Shown here piece by piece: positions 27,489-37,358 of a DNA stretch of 64,000 nt (position 1 is the first letter of the stretch; the number at the start of each line of letters is the position of its first letter). The notes under the pieces are model-generated. The model searched no databases, was not told the DNA's origin, and was given only the letters and a program-made list of their open reading frames with translations. Origin of the DNA: FW021-bin31 sp964647485. GTDB taxonomy: Bacteria; Bacteroidota; Bacteroidia; Chitinophagales; Chitinophagaceae. Position numbers and translations under genes: made by a program. The stretch covers positions 71,013 to 135,012 of the forward strand of contig CAZYHV010000007.1 in NCBI GenBank assembly GCA_964647485.1, in the 5' to 3' direction.

Positions 27489-27977
27489 ACGGAGAACAAA
27501 CAAGCGGCAGGAAAACAGTCAGAATCCATAAATATTTTAGAAAGCTACGCTGTTCCATATGTCCGGGAGCTAAGGGCTGCCTGCCTGTAACATTTTATCC
27601 CGAATGATTTCATTTTTAGCTTTTTTTCTACCGTCTTGAATTTTTGTTTCTTTTGTTTCAAGACAAAAGAAAGGAACAATCTTATTCAGTGTGTCTGCAA
27701 ACAAAAACAAACATCATCTCTTTAAATACATTTCACTTTTTGGTTGATCAGAAAGTGAGAAAAAATCAAGAAAAATCAATGCATCCACGCGCGAGGCCAG
27801 CCCACGCCCGCTGATTTTTCAGTCCACCCGCCGTAGATCGTGCAGAGAGGCGGCTTTCTATTGCCTTTTTCTGACAATGAAGGGAAAAACCTATTCCAAT
27901 AAACCTAATAGAAGTTTCTCGGGCAATAATAAAAAAATGCTGTTATAAAGATTTAATTCGTTTACTTTGTATTATTG
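27489..27977. other. Noncoding spacer with hairpin and GC-rich patch
   Basis: I see no gene here. It holds a 10-bp perfect hairpin (TTTCTTTTGT at 27647-27656, complement at 27663-27672) and a GC-rich stretch at about 27780-27860 that contrasts with the AT-rich surroundings. Similar hairpins recur in noncoding DNA of this phylum in my recollection. Confidence 0.5.
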
Positions 27978-28072
27978 ATGAAAAATAAATATCTACGACA
28001 CCTAAATCACACATACAACGTTATCATAAACACTATATTATAGCTATTTTATCTGTTTTTATCATAGCTGTA

Positions 28073-29785
28073 TTGATAGGGTGGGGAGTTGTTGTGCATT
28101 ATAAACCCCTGATTTCTCAAAAATTAAAACAGCAGGTTTACTTTGCAACAGACAGTTTGTATCATATTGATTATTCGAAAGTCCATTTAAACCCATTATT
28201 GGGGAAATTTACTTTGGATTCTTTTTATTTAATACCTGATACCGGTAGATATCATCGGCTAGAAAGAAATAGGCAAGCGCCGACCAATCTGTATACTATT
28301 TTCGTGGAAAAACTTGAATTGCAACATATTCACCTCTGGTCATTAATTAGGAGGAGACATGCACATGTCAATGTGATAAAAATAGAAAACCCCGAAATAG
28401 TTGTCTATCATAGAAGTACTGTAGCCGAAGACGGAAAGGAAAGTATAAAAAGAGCGCTCTCCAAACTTATTTCCGGTTCTTTGAAACAAATAAATATTGG
28501 GCATGTCGGATTACATAATATTCAATTGAAGTATAAAAATGGGGAGGATACAGCCTTGAAGTCTTTTCAATTGGGAAAAATGGATCTGGTCTTTGGAGAT
28601 GTTAAATTGGACAGCTCTACTTTGTCGGACTCTTCTCGGTTCTTGTTTGCTAAAAAAGCCTGGTTTCATTTGGATCAGGGGCAATTTTTTACTGAAGACA
28701 GTTTATATAAATTTAGTATTGATGGGGTTGATTTGTCTTTGAATGAGGGGAAACTGTCTGTAAATGAATTACGAGTAGAACCTCAAATGAATAAAGCGGC
28801 TTTTGAAAGATATTTTACTTTTCAAAAGGATATTTTTCGAGGGATAGCGAAAAATATAATTCTAAAAGGTTTTTATCCTGATAATATACAAAATAATCGA
28901 TGGTATCTCGATACCGTGAATATTGGGTATTTTAATTTAAATATATATCTGGATCGACAACTGCCCCTTAACCGATCTGTCAAACCCTTGTTGCAAAAAG
29001 TAATAAAAGAAACCGATTATAAAGTCGATGTAAAAAAGGTGGCTATCCAAGATGGGAATCTGAATTACAAAGAATACAATCCCAAGTCAAAAGAAACGGG
29101 AAAGGTCTCTTTCAACAACATTCAGGGATATATTAACCATATTACGAATGATCCCAGGGAAATAAGAAAAAATCCCTACTGTATGGCTCAACTACATTCA
29201 AGCTTTATGGATGAAGGCGACTTGCATGCACAATTTAAATTTAATTTATCTGATCCGGGGCATGCCTTTATTTATAAAGGAACACTGTATCAATTAAAAG
29301 CGAAAACTTTGAATCCGGCTACCGTCCCTTTGGGAATGATTAAAGTTAAATCAGGAAGAATACATCAATTACGGTATAATTTTAATGGTAATGACAATGG
29401 AGCTCAGGGAGACGTCGACATGAAATATGATCGGTTGAAAATTTCAATTCTGGCTAAGGATAAAAAAACAAATGAGTTAAAAAAGAAAGGGTTGGTCTCT
29501 CTGGCTGCAAACCTTCTTGTGGTGAAAGAGGGCAATGTAAATGATTCATTGAGTAAGCAATCCGCCCATGTCAATTATCAAAGAGACCCGGAGCGATCTG
29601 TCTTTTCTCTGATGTGGAAATCGCTTTTTCAGGGAGTGAAAGAAATTGTAGGAATAGATCAGAAAAAGGAGGAGAAGTTAAAAGCGATCCTAAAAAATAA
29701 AAAGAAGAAAAAGGACTCTTCTTTAAAGGATAAGGGAAAAAACGTATTTAAAAAGGTAACTCAATTTTTAAAAGATGCCTTTTGA
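28073..29785 (+). CDS. AsmA-like/DUF748-type envelope protein
   Basis: Large protein of at least 570 residues, mostly alternating beta-strand segments with repeated IQLKYK/LNYKEYNPK-type strands, as in AsmA-like bridge proteins that line lipid-transport tubes in the periplasm. The first standard in-frame start is TTG at 28073, but a membrane helix (YIIAILSVFIIAVLIGWG) is readable in frame upstream back to about 28030, with TAA at 27986-27988. The true start must be upstream and non-ATG (for instance ATA at 27989), or there is a frameshift; ATG at 27978 is in another frame. The last 40 residues are Lys-rich. Family placement is tentative. Confidence 0.65.
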   Translation: MIGWGVVVHYKPLISQKLKQQVYFATDSLYHIDYSKVHLNPLLGKFTLDSFYLIPDTGRYHRLERNRQAPTNLYTIFVEKLELQHIHLWSLIRRRHAHVNVIKIENPEIVVYHRSTVAEDGKESIKRALSKLISGSLKQINIGHVGLHNIQLKYKNGEDTALKSFQLGKMDLVFGDVKLDSSTLSDSSRFLFAKKAWFHLDQGQFFTEDSLYKFSIDGVDLSLNEGKLSVNELRVEPQMNKAAFERYFTFQKDIFRGIAKNIILKGFYPDNIQNNRWYLDTVNIGYFNLNIYLDRQLPLNRSVKPLLQKVIKETDYKVDVKKVAIQDGNLNYKEYNPKSKETGKVSFNNIQGYINHITNDPREIRKNPYCMAQLHSSFMDEGDLHAQFKFNLSDPGHAFIYKGTLYQLKAKTLNPATVPLGMIKVKSGRIHQLRYNFNGNDNGAQGDVDMKYDRLKISILAKDKKTNELKKKGLVSLAANLLVVKEGNVNDSLSKQSAHVNYQRDPERSVFSLMWKSLFQGVKEIVGIDQKKEEKLKAILKNKKKKKDSSLKDKGKNVFKKVTQFLKDAF

Positions 29786-29899
29786 CAAAGTTGCTGCTCG
29801 GAGCAATCTTGTTAAAAAAAAGATAGCTGTATCTTTCTTTTACAATTTTTAAACAATAGTTTGTAAACAGTGTTGTAAATTTGTACAAAAATTAAAATT

Positions 29900-30313
29900 A
29901 TGTATCCAGAACAATTAGTAGCACCGATGAAGGCGGAGCTTACAAATAATGGCTTTGAAGAATTATTGACAGCAGACGAGGTGGATCAAACCTTGGAAAA
30001 AGAAGGAACCACTTTGGTGATGATTAATTCTGTCTGTGGATGTTCTGCCGGATCGGCTCGTCCTGCCGTATTAGCTGCAGTAGCGCATAGTGAGAAAAAA
30101 CCGGACAGATTGGCAACCAGCTTTGCCGGATTTGATATGGAGGGCGTTCAACAAGTGCGTCATCATTTAATGCCTTATCCTCCTTCTTCTCCATCCATAG
30201 CTCTTTTTAAAGATGGAAAATTGGTTCATTTTACGGAACGTCATCATATTGAAGGACGTCCTGCCGAGGCAGTAGCTCAGGATTTGTTGACGGCCTTTAA
30301 CAAATATTGCTAA
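29900..30313 (+). CDS. BrxA/BrxB-family bacilliredoxin
   Basis: A 137-residue bacilliredoxin of the YphP/YqiW family, cytosolic protein-thiol disulfide exchangers that remove bacillithiol adducts in Firmicutes and are common in Bacteroidota. The active motif Cys46-Gly-Cys48 is in SVCGCSAGSARP. A -7 box TAAATTTG at 29876-29883 lies 16 bp before the ATG; no -33 TTTG at the ideal distance. A terminator follows. Confidence 0.92.
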   Translation: MYPEQLVAPMKAELTNNGFEELLTADEVDQTLEKEGTTLVMINSVCGCSAGSARPAVLAAVAHSEKKPDRLATSFAGFDMEGVQQVRHHLMPYPPSSPSIALFKDGKLVHFTERHHIEGRPAEAVAQDLLTAFNKYC

Positions 30314-30335
30314 AAGAAGATTTATTTTTATTTAC

Positions 30336-30366
30336 AGCCGGGTTGTTTACTGCTCGGCTTTTTTTA
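30336..30366 (+). terminator. Intrinsic terminator after the bacilliredoxin gene
   Basis: Stem AGCCG (30336-30340) and CGGCT (30355-30359) followed by a run of seven or more T. The next gene starts 12 bp after it, so read-through or its own promoter would be needed. Confidence 0.75.
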
Positions 30367-30377
30367 AGTGAAGAAAT

Positions 30378-30887
30378 ATGATAATTGATCAATGGAAGAA
30401 TGAAATTCCGGCGCATTTTCCTGATAGTTCCAGGGTCTGGGTTTATCAGAGTGACAGAATTTTTCATTCAGAAGAGGAGCAAAAACTTACGGTGTATTTG
30501 AATCAATATGTTGAAGAATGGATTTCTCATGGACGTCCGGTAAAAGGCTGGGCGAAGGTTTTGTTCCATCAATTTATAATTATCATGGCAGATGATGGTG
30601 CTGATAGGTTGTGTGGATCTGCTATTGATGGTTCTATTCGTTTTATTAAAGAAATAGAGACCAAAATGGGAGTTGATTTATTGGATCGAATGAAGTTAGG
30701 GTTTGCGACCGAAAATGGTGTCAGGGTTATTCCCATGCATGAAGTAGAAGGTCAAATAAAAAATGGAGAATTAAAAAAAGAGACCTTGTTTTTTAATAAT
30801 ACCGTAAGTACCAAAGGGGCATTGCTACAAGATTGGATTCAACCTTTGGATAAAAGCTTTTTAGGAAGGCGGATGGCCATCGTTTAA
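30378..30887 (+). CDS. Conserved Bacteroidota protein of unknown function
   Basis: Soluble protein of 169 residues starting MIIDQWKNEIPAHFPDSSRV. It has no P-loop and no transmembrane helix. I recall homologues labelled ABC transporter ATPase in this phylum, a name the sequence does not support. The central segment FIIIMADD and DGSIRFIKEIE are the most family-like parts. Function unknown. Confidence 0.75.
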   Translation: MIIDQWKNEIPAHFPDSSRVWVYQSDRIFHSEEEQKLTVYLNQYVEEWISHGRPVKGWAKVLFHQFIIIMADDGADRLCGSAIDGSIRFIKEIETKMGVDLLDRMKLGFATENGVRVIPMHEVEGQIKNGELKKETLFFNNTVSTKGALLQDWIQPLDKSFLGRRMAIV

Positions 30888-31001
30888 GATGGTTTGTTCA
30901 GTTGATATATCGGGTCGGTATTATATGCAGTGCATTGCCAATAAAGAACGTTTTATAAGAAAAATGGGATTAGGTATTAGGTATTTAGGTCTCGCATAGA
31001 T

Positions 31002-31635
31002 AATGTGGCTAAAGCCCAGTATTATTGTTATTCTTTATTCCGTTGTCTGAAGACAACGGTAATTTAAATCAAGAAACAACGTGAGCTTTAGCTACTTTAT
31101 CACAATACTTAAACCTATTTCCCATCTATTAATTTCCATCCGTATTTTTTCATAAAAGCATCAATTTCTTCAGAAAAGGTTTTAGTCCTATGATGTTCTT
31201 CCTAAGGATATCAAACAATGAGTATGTTCCTGATATCCATTGATGCAATCAAGGTCAAATATCTTTTTCTTTAGCATTCCCGTGAATATGTTGAAAGACA
31301 CGTTTTCGCAATTCTTTAGTTTGAAGAAAAGGGTATCTGTTTTTTTGTAGAAAAGACCAAGTGAACCCAAATTCTTACCCAACTCATAATATTATATTTA
31401 AAATCTTTAAATAAAAGTAACAAGATATCTATTTTTTAGCAATTTTCATGTGGCTAAAGCAACTTCTTTTCCTTATTATCTTTTGTCCGTCCGCTAAAGC
31501 CTGCTTACTGCAGGCGGAAGGTAATACCACCAGCAAAATACCGAGAACATTAATATCCTTTATTCTCCTTTTTATTCCCGTTGTCTTCAGACAACGGAAT
31601 GAAAAATGATTTCTCTTTAGGGCTTTAGCCACATT
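31002..31635. repeat. REP-like palindromes bounding an IS200-type remnant
   Basis: AATGTGGCTAAAGCCC (31002-31017) recurs inverted at 31620-31635. Just inside each lies the same perfect 20-bp palindrome, CCGTTGTCTGAAGACAACGG at 31040-31059 and its complement at 31578-31597. A third partial copy, ATGTGGCTAAAGC, is at 31448-31460. This is the layout of palindromes around REP-associated tyrosine (Y1) transposase genes, and a dead transposase lies inside. Confidence 0.7.
31115..31382 (-). pseudogene. IS200/RAYT-type Y1 transposase remnant
   Basis: The first frame reads up to NGYQEHTHCLISLGR, matching the HUH-type region (normally HVHLLISL) of IS200-like transposases. The end, in another frame, reads EEHHRTKTFSEEIDAF then MKKYGW, the typical C-terminus. 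The middle, where the catalytic Tyr would be, is deleted at the join. Its genomic neighbours are REP-like palindromes. Confidence 0.7.
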
Positions 31636-31753
31636 GATAATAACTAACTTCCTCTTTACCGGTCATCCCAGCGGGAGCTAGTCATAGGAACAGACAGGAA
31701 TTCTAAAACACATCAATGGTAGAGGTCTTAAAACCTTCGTTTCTAACAGCATA

Positions 31754-33400
31754 TCAATATCCCGGATTCTGATTTAAATTCGGATTAGCGATTATTTGAT
31801 TTTCGGGAATGGGGAATAAAAGAGTATGCCCATCGGAAGCATCTTGGTCTTTATCCGGTACTCTTGCTGCCGTGAAATAAGGTGTGCCGCTTGCTATTTC
31901 ATATCGGATTAAATCCTGTCTTCTCCATAATTCCCAGGCCAGTTCTCTTCCTCTTTCATCCAGAATATGATCCAGTGTCAGATCGGAAGAGGCCCAATCA
32001 TGGCTTTTATCTCCGCTATAAGCTCTTTCTCTAACCTGATTTACTAAATTTAATGCATCGCCAAGATTTTGATTTAAACGAAGCTCACATTCCGCTTTCA
32101 TCAATAGAATATCTGCATATCTAAAGAGCACCATATCGTTGCTTTGATTGCCTGCAGTGCCGGCTTCCGGGAAATATTTAATATTTCTTACCCCGGTGAG
32201 TCGGAAAGCGCTGCTGGGATCTGAAATGGTGGTCATCTTTGGCGTAAAGACAAGATCCAGTCCGGTACCGTTATCTTTTAATTTTAGGGATTCATCCGCT
32301 TTATATAAAACATTTTTATCCGGAGGATAAGCATAGGGCAGGCTATACTGTTGTCCAATGAGCCATTCTCCCGATCGTTGATCCAAATAAGTACGGAAAA
32401 CTTTATCTCCTTCATGCGTATACACAGAGGTGGTGTCAAATAATTGATAAAAAGGTTCATTGGCCGAATAACCATTCCAGGTGGCACCGGAAAGTTGGAA
32501 ATTGGTTACGTTTTGATAATGTAAAGTTTGATTTTCCCAGTTGTTACCCGAAATATTGACTTTGTCGAAAGGAACAACGAAGATATTTTCTACCGAGGCT
32601 TCATTATCCGGAGAGAAATTATCAAAATAACCGGCAGAAAGACTGTATTTACCGGATTGGATAATAGAATCTGTCATGTTGATACATTTTTGCCATTCCG
32701 GCTGTCCGGTGTATACTTCAGCATTAAGGTAAAGCTTAGATAGAAGGGCATAGGCGACCCATTTATTGACTCTGCCATAGGTGGAAGGGGTCACATCTTC
32801 CGTTAATTGGTCTATGTTCTCTTTGAGTTCTTTCACTAAAAATTGATAGACTTCCTTTTGAGAGCTGTTGGAAATAGAATCCGGATTGGTATTGAAATCG
32901 GTAACCAACGGAATATTACCATAGAGATCTAAGGCCCAATAATAAAAATAGTCCCGTAAAGTTTTCAGTTCTGCTATGAGTGCCGTTATATTGTCCGGTT
33001 TAGTCTTGAGTTTGTTCAGTGAGTTTAAGGCAAAATTTACCCGGCCCACGCCATTGTATAAGTCATTCCATGTTTCGTTGATGGTATTGGTTTTGGGGGT
33101 CCAGGTGTGTTTCCATAACGCCTGTGGAACCCCACCGTTATACCAGTCTCCGCCGCGGGTCGGAATAATCATTTCATCGGAAGTGACTTCGTTTAACATG
33201 AATAAGTTGCCATCCGGAAGCGCCGTTAAGGCCTGATATCCCGGTGCGATACCGGAAGCAATTTGTTCCGGGGTTTGCCAAAAGTTCTGTTCCTGCACCA
33301 CGCTGTAAACATGTTGATCCAGGTTGGTACAGTTTTCTAAAGTAAAGACCGTAAGGACAAGTAACACCAGGGAGAAAATTGTTTTTTTATAATTCATCAT
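31754..33400 (-). CDS. SusD/RagB-family nutrient-binding outer-membrane lipoprotein
   Basis: SusD-like protein of 548 residues with a lipobox LENC (Cys about 24). TPR-like helices in the first half and the C-terminal SusD domain with MLFR-type segment DMVLFRYADILLMKAE and the ending HTLLFPIPENQIIANPNLNQNPGY are classic. It caps the SusC barrel and binds the imported ligand at the cell surface. Its start lies 17 bp after the susC stop, so susC-susD form an operon. No glycosidase, sigma/anti-sigma pair or sensor is adjacent, so the substrate is unknown. Confidence 0.95.
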   Translation of the reverse strand: MMNYKKTIFSLVLLVLTVFTLENCTNLDQHVYSVVQEQNFWQTPEQIASGIAPGYQALTALPDGNLFMLNEVTSDEMIIPTRGGDWYNGGVPQALWKHTWTPKTNTINETWNDLYNGVGRVNFALNSLNKLKTKPDNITALIAELKTLRDYFYYWALDLYGNIPLVTDFNTNPDSISNSSQKEVYQFLVKELKENIDQLTEDVTPSTYGRVNKWVAYALLSKLYLNAEVYTGQPEWQKCINMTDSIIQSGKYSLSAGYFDNFSPDNEASVENIFVVPFDKVNISGNNWENQTLHYQNVTNFQLSGATWNGYSANEPFYQLFDTTSVYTHEGDKVFRTYLDQRSGEWLIGQQYSLPYAYPPDKNVLYKADESLKLKDNGTGLDLVFTPKMTTISDPSSAFRLTGVRNIKYFPEAGTAGNQSNDMVLFRYADILLMKAECELRLNQNLGDALNLVNQVRERAYSGDKSHDWASSDLTLDHILDERGRELAWELWRRQDLIRYEIASGTPYFTAARVPDKDQDASDGHTLLFPIPENQIIANPNLNQNPGY

Positions 33401-33417
33401 ACAATATTTATAATTTT

Positions 33418-36378
33418 TTAGAAAGATACTTTTACGCCAAAAGAAAAGGAACGGGCTTTAGGATAGAAACCATCATCCCCTTTGGTGGCATCGATATAGG
33501 CTTCGTTAGAATCTGCGACTCTTATTTCCGGATCCAATCCGCCATAAGGCGTGATGACGAATAAATTATTCGCCGTAATATATAGCTGAAGCTGATTGAT
33601 TTGAGGGATTTTATTAAAGGTATAGGCCAGTGTAAGATCTTCCAGCCTTAAGAAAGAAGCATTTTCCAGCCAGAGGTCAGACGGAACCGGTGCATCTTTG
33701 ATGCCCGATTTTGCGCCTTCGGTGGTGATATTGTTTCCCGGCAGACGGACGATATTGTCCAATATTAACCGGGTGTTGTCAAATATTTTTTGTCCTGAAA
33801 TCCCTCTTAAAAAGAAATTGAAGGTCCATTGACGATAGCTGAAAGTACTGCCGAAACCATAGTTGAAATCGGGAGTGGGATCGATATAATGATACATATT
33901 TCTGTTGAGGTCATCTTGCGTTACTTTCCCGCCTTTCCCATCTGAAAAGAGTTGTTCTCCATCTTTATTGACGCCTAAGTAATGGGGTAAAAAGAAAACA
34001 TAGGGGGCGTAATTGACTTTCAGGAAAGTAATGGGGTAATCGGTCAGGCCTCTTCCTTCTGCAACCCCTCCTCTGATATTGTTTGTAGATACTTTAAAAC
34101 CGGCATACGTACCGGAAAGGTTCGTGATTTTCGTATTTAAAAAGGTGATTTGGCCGTTAGCGCTCCAGGAGAAATTGTCTGTTTTGATGATATTGGCTTC
34201 TAATTGGGTCTCAAAACCGGTGTTGAGCATGCTGCCGACATTAGCGAGGATATTATTGACATAGAAGGGGGGAACCGGAACCGTATAGGTATAAAGCAGA
34301 TTTTTGGTTTTGTTGTGATACCAATTGAGATGACCGGTTAAGCCATGATGAAATAAGATAAAATCTAACCCGATGTTGGTGCCATGAACCTCTTCCCATT
34401 TGAGATCCGGATTGTCATTTTGGGCAGGACCATAAGCCAAGGGATAGCTGCCACTTGCTGCATCATAATATCTGCCCAGATTTCCCAATAGCCGCTGTGT
34501 ACGGTAGGCATCGATGGCATCCTGGTTTCCGGTCACCCCATATCCTCCCCTTAATTTAATGCTGTTGATCCAGTCGGACTTTTGAAGGAAAGGTTCTTCA
34601 CTTAATCGCCAGGCTACCGAAACGGCAGGGAAACTTCCCCAGCGGTTGTTCTCCCCAAATTTGGAAGATCCGTCTTGACGATAACTGAAGTTGAAATAAT
34701 ATTTACCGGCATAATTATAACTTAATCTGCCCAGAAAGGAGGCCAGTTCATACCGTTCTTTATAGGAATTGATATCATTGTATTGTGGATTCCCGTTTTC
34801 CAGTGCATTGTCTTTATTTCCTTCTACAATATACTGCTGACCGGAGGCCTGGAAATGCTTGAATATGAAATTACTGTATTCGTGAACTAAAGTAAAATCC
34901 AGGTGATGCTGATCCCAGTCGTGGGTAAAGTTGATGTGGATATTTCCTTTCTGAGAGTTTCTGTTTTCATCATATTTTGTTGCCTGGTTGAAATTTCCTT
35001 CTGCCGGAAAGCTGGGTTTAAACCAGTCGGTTTGTTTATTGAAGTATGAGAGCGAACCTCTGACTCCGATGGTAAGGTCTTGCGTTAAACTATAATCGAT
35101 ACTTCCGTGAAGAACGTTGTATTTCTCTTTTCCACTATTCATTTCTTCTTTCTGATGTTCTACTGCATTAAATTCTTCGAAATCGCTAAAGGTATAGTAG
35201 CTGCCATCTTTATTATAAACGGGATAAACGGGAGGGGTATTGTAAATAGCGGGGAAAATGCTGTAATCCACGTATTCGCGGTCGGTATTCGTATTTAAAA
35301 TGCCAATTTTAATTTTTAGCTTGTCATTGAAAGCACTTTTTTGGCCGTTGAAATTGATCCCTACTTCTTTTTTACCCGAATTGATGACAATCCCTTCCTG
35401 ATTTAAATAATTGACCGAACCGTAATAGCTAAAATCATTGGTGCCACCGGAAATGCTTAAATTGTGTTTGTGGGTGAATCCGGTTCGGGTAATGGCCTTC
35501 ATCCAATCGGTATTTCCTCCTTTGTCCAGATTATCGATTGTGTTTTGATCGGTTCCTACCGATTTGGCGGCTTTTTTCCACTCCGGCGAGTTGAGCATGT
35601 CATATTCTTTGGCGAGGGTGGAAATGCCGACGAGCCCCGAGTAGGTCACTTTAGCCGTACCGGAAGATCCTTTTTTAGTATTGATAATGATAACGCCGTT
35701 GGCACCTCTGGATCCATAAATGGCGGCGGCAGAAGCATCCTTTAAGACATTATAGGAGACAATATCGTCGGGAGGAATATTAGATATAATATTTGGATCG
35801 TCTAAGGGAACGCCATCTAAAACAATCAGCGGCGCCTGACCACCCGTGAGAGAAGCCTGTCCGCGCAAACGTATAGAGACATTCTGATTGGGATCTCCGC
35901 CCGGTTGGGTAATGACAAGTCCGGAGACTTTTCCCTGGACTTGCTGAATGGGATTGGTGACGACGCCTTTGTTAAAATGATTGTCTGAGAGTTTGGTGAT
36001 AGCGGTACTGACGTCCTTTGCTTTTTGTGTGCCATATCCTACAACTACCAGCTCATTGAGTTGCCGACCGCTTGTTAGTTTTACTTGTAGGGGCTGATCG
36101 GAGATAGGAACTGTTTTGCTGTCATACCCTACATAAGAAAAGGTGAGAAATTGTACCGAAGAAGGGACTTTTAACTGGAATTTTCCGCCTTCTCCGGTAA
36201 TCGTGCCTGTTTTGGGGTCATTCTTGGCTCTTATGGTGACGCCGATAAGCGGTGAATGATTTAAACTGTCGGTAACCGTGCCGGTAATGGTCTTTTCCTG
36301 TGCCCTAACCTGAGAAAAGGCAGTGGCTGTAAAGATAAAAATCGATAAAATGAGGATTCTTCTAAAAATTACTTTCAT
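33418..36378 (-). CDS. SusC/RagA-family TonB-dependent outer-membrane transporter
   Basis: TonB-linked barrel of 986 residues. After a signal peptide (about 1-27) comes a CarboxypepD-reg-like domain (ITGTVTDSLNHSPLIGVTI), then the TonB-box region ELVVVGYGTQK, the plug (about 110-240, with the KDASAAAIYGSRGANGVI motif) and the barrel ending in GVKVSF with a terminal Phe. It imports an oligomer captured by the SusD partner. A well-formed promoter lies 111-141 bp upstream. Confidence 0.96.
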   Translation of the reverse strand: MKVIFRRILILSIFIFTATAFSQVRAQEKTITGTVTDSLNHSPLIGVTIRAKNDPKTGTITGEGGKFQLKVPSSVQFLTFSYVGYDSKTVPISDQPLQVKLTSGRQLNELVVVGYGTQKAKDVSTAITKLSDNHFNKGVVTNPIQQVQGKVSGLVITQPGGDPNQNVSIRLRGQASLTGGQAPLIVLDGVPLDDPNIISNIPPDDIVSYNVLKDASAAAIYGSRGANGVIIINTKKGSSGTAKVTYSGLVGISTLAKEYDMLNSPEWKKAAKSVGTDQNTIDNLDKGGNTDWMKAITRTGFTHKHNLSISGGTNDFSYYGSVNYLNQEGIVINSGKKEVGINFNGQKSAFNDKLKIKIGILNTNTDREYVDYSIFPAIYNTPPVYPVYNKDGSYYTFSDFEEFNAVEHQKEEMNSGKEKYNVLHGSIDYSLTQDLTIGVRGSLSYFNKQTDWFKPSFPAEGNFNQATKYDENRNSQKGNIHINFTHDWDQHHLDFTLVHEYSNFIFKHFQASGQQYIVEGNKDNALENGNPQYNDINSYKERYELASFLGRLSYNYAGKYYFNFSYRQDGSSKFGENNRWGSFPAVSVAWRLSEEPFLQKSDWINSIKLRGGYGVTGNQDAIDAYRTQRLLGNLGRYYDAASGSYPLAYGPAQNDNPDLKWEEVHGTNIGLDFILFHHGLTGHLNWYHNKTKNLLYTYTVPVPPFYVNNILANVGSMLNTGFETQLEANIIKTDNFSWSANGQITFLNTKITNLSGTYAGFKVSTNNIRGGVAEGRGLTDYPITFLKVNYAPYVFFLPHYLGVNKDGEQLFSDGKGGKVTQDDLNRNMYHYIDPTPDFNYGFGSTFSYRQWTFNFFLRGISGQKIFDNTRLILDNIVRLPGNNITTEGAKSGIKDAPVPSDLWLENASFLRLEDLTLAYTFNKIPQINQLQLYITANNLFVITPYGGLDPEIRVADSNEAYIDATKGDDGFYPKARSFSFGVKVSF

Positions 36379-36488
36379 ATGAGCTGTTTTTTAATGATAA
36401 ATGGAATTGACTCAATAAAACCCAACTACATTCTTACTTTCTCTTGAGAGAGAAAAAAGGAGAATAAATAAGTTGTGTATACGGTACA

Positions 36489-36519
36489 CAAACATAGTAA
36501 AAATAATTTTAAATTCAAA
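36489..36519 (-). promoter_or_regulatory. Promoter of susC-susD
   Basis: Minus-strand -33 TTTG (36519-36516), exactly 19 bp spacer, -7 TATGTTTG (36496-36489). The ~105-nt leader contains a 7-bp hairpin (TTTCTCT/AGAGAAA at about 36438-36455). Confidence 0.7.
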
Positions 36520-36535
36520 ATAAAAAGTTAATTTT

Positions 36536-37076
36536 TTAGAATTGGAATCTTTGCTGTCCAATAAAATCCAGCACCTTCCTTTTAAAAAGATAGGCATACC
36601 TGCTGCTCGCTACTGCTGTTTTAGCCTGAAAAAGATGATTTTGCGAGCTGAGATATGCAATCGGATTAATAAGCCCTACCTCATATTGTCTTTGTGCATA
36701 ATGAAAAGCTGTTGACTGTACCATAAAATCGTTTCCGTTGATATGAACAAAACCGGTATGCCGAGGCGGAACTTGAACGATCTTTTCGCCGGAAGGGCGT
36801 TGATAAGTACTGGAGTAATTGGTGCCCAGTTGTGCACCAAAGGATAGGGTGGGATAGCGACCGGCTTTGGTGGCTTCCAAAGATTTTTGGGCAGACAGGA
36901 GTTGTAAGGAATCTGCACGGAGAGCAGGCTGATTGCTCAATGCCTTCTGAAAATGTCTGCTGCCGATATTTTTTTGAAATCGAACAAAGGGAAACCTTGC
37001 AAAGAGGGCTTTTGAGGAATAAACGGGGTTTGATAATCCAGGTTGAGCAGCGTCTTTATTTGTAAGAGTGCTGTTT
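36536..37076 (-). pseudogene. TolC-family efflux protein remnant
   Basis: Minus-strand frames read ALLQIKTLLNLDYQTPF at 37070 down, then IFQKALSNQPALRADSLQLL and YPTLSFGAQLGTNYSS, ending KVLDFIGQQRFQF. This is the C-terminal half of a TolC-type channel. A one-base frameshift lies near 36960 (the TTTT before CAGAAGGC) and an internal piece between about 36780 and 36720 looks deleted. It sits directly upstream of the susC promoter; the intact parent is not nearby. Confidence 0.75.
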
Positions 37077-37193
37077 TAGGGGAATTAGATTTTTGAAATT
37101 ATTATATACGACATAAATACTTTATATCAGCGTATTTCAGCCTATTTTGATGTTTAAATGATTCAAATTCTTATCAAAAAACATGGGTAAATA

Positions 37194-37224
37194 TTTAGAC
37201 TGGTATATTTTTTTTATATATTTG
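37194..37224 (+). promoter_or_regulatory. Possible promoter upstream of the 168-residue membrane protein
   Basis: TATATTTG (37217-37224) fits a -7 box, with TTTA 19 bp upstream at 37194-37197 in the -33 position. The start codon is 134 bp further on. The rest of 37077-37358 holds nothing recognisable. Confidence 0.35.
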
Positions 37225-37358
37225 AGAGGTGTTTACTGAAATTCAAACTTTTTTTAGAAAAACGTGCAAAATTTACCTTTGACAAACTAGAGGAGGAAAG
37301 TGATACCGGAAGAAAAACAAGGAGTGTATAAAGGGGAGTCGGATGTTTACTGAGTAGG

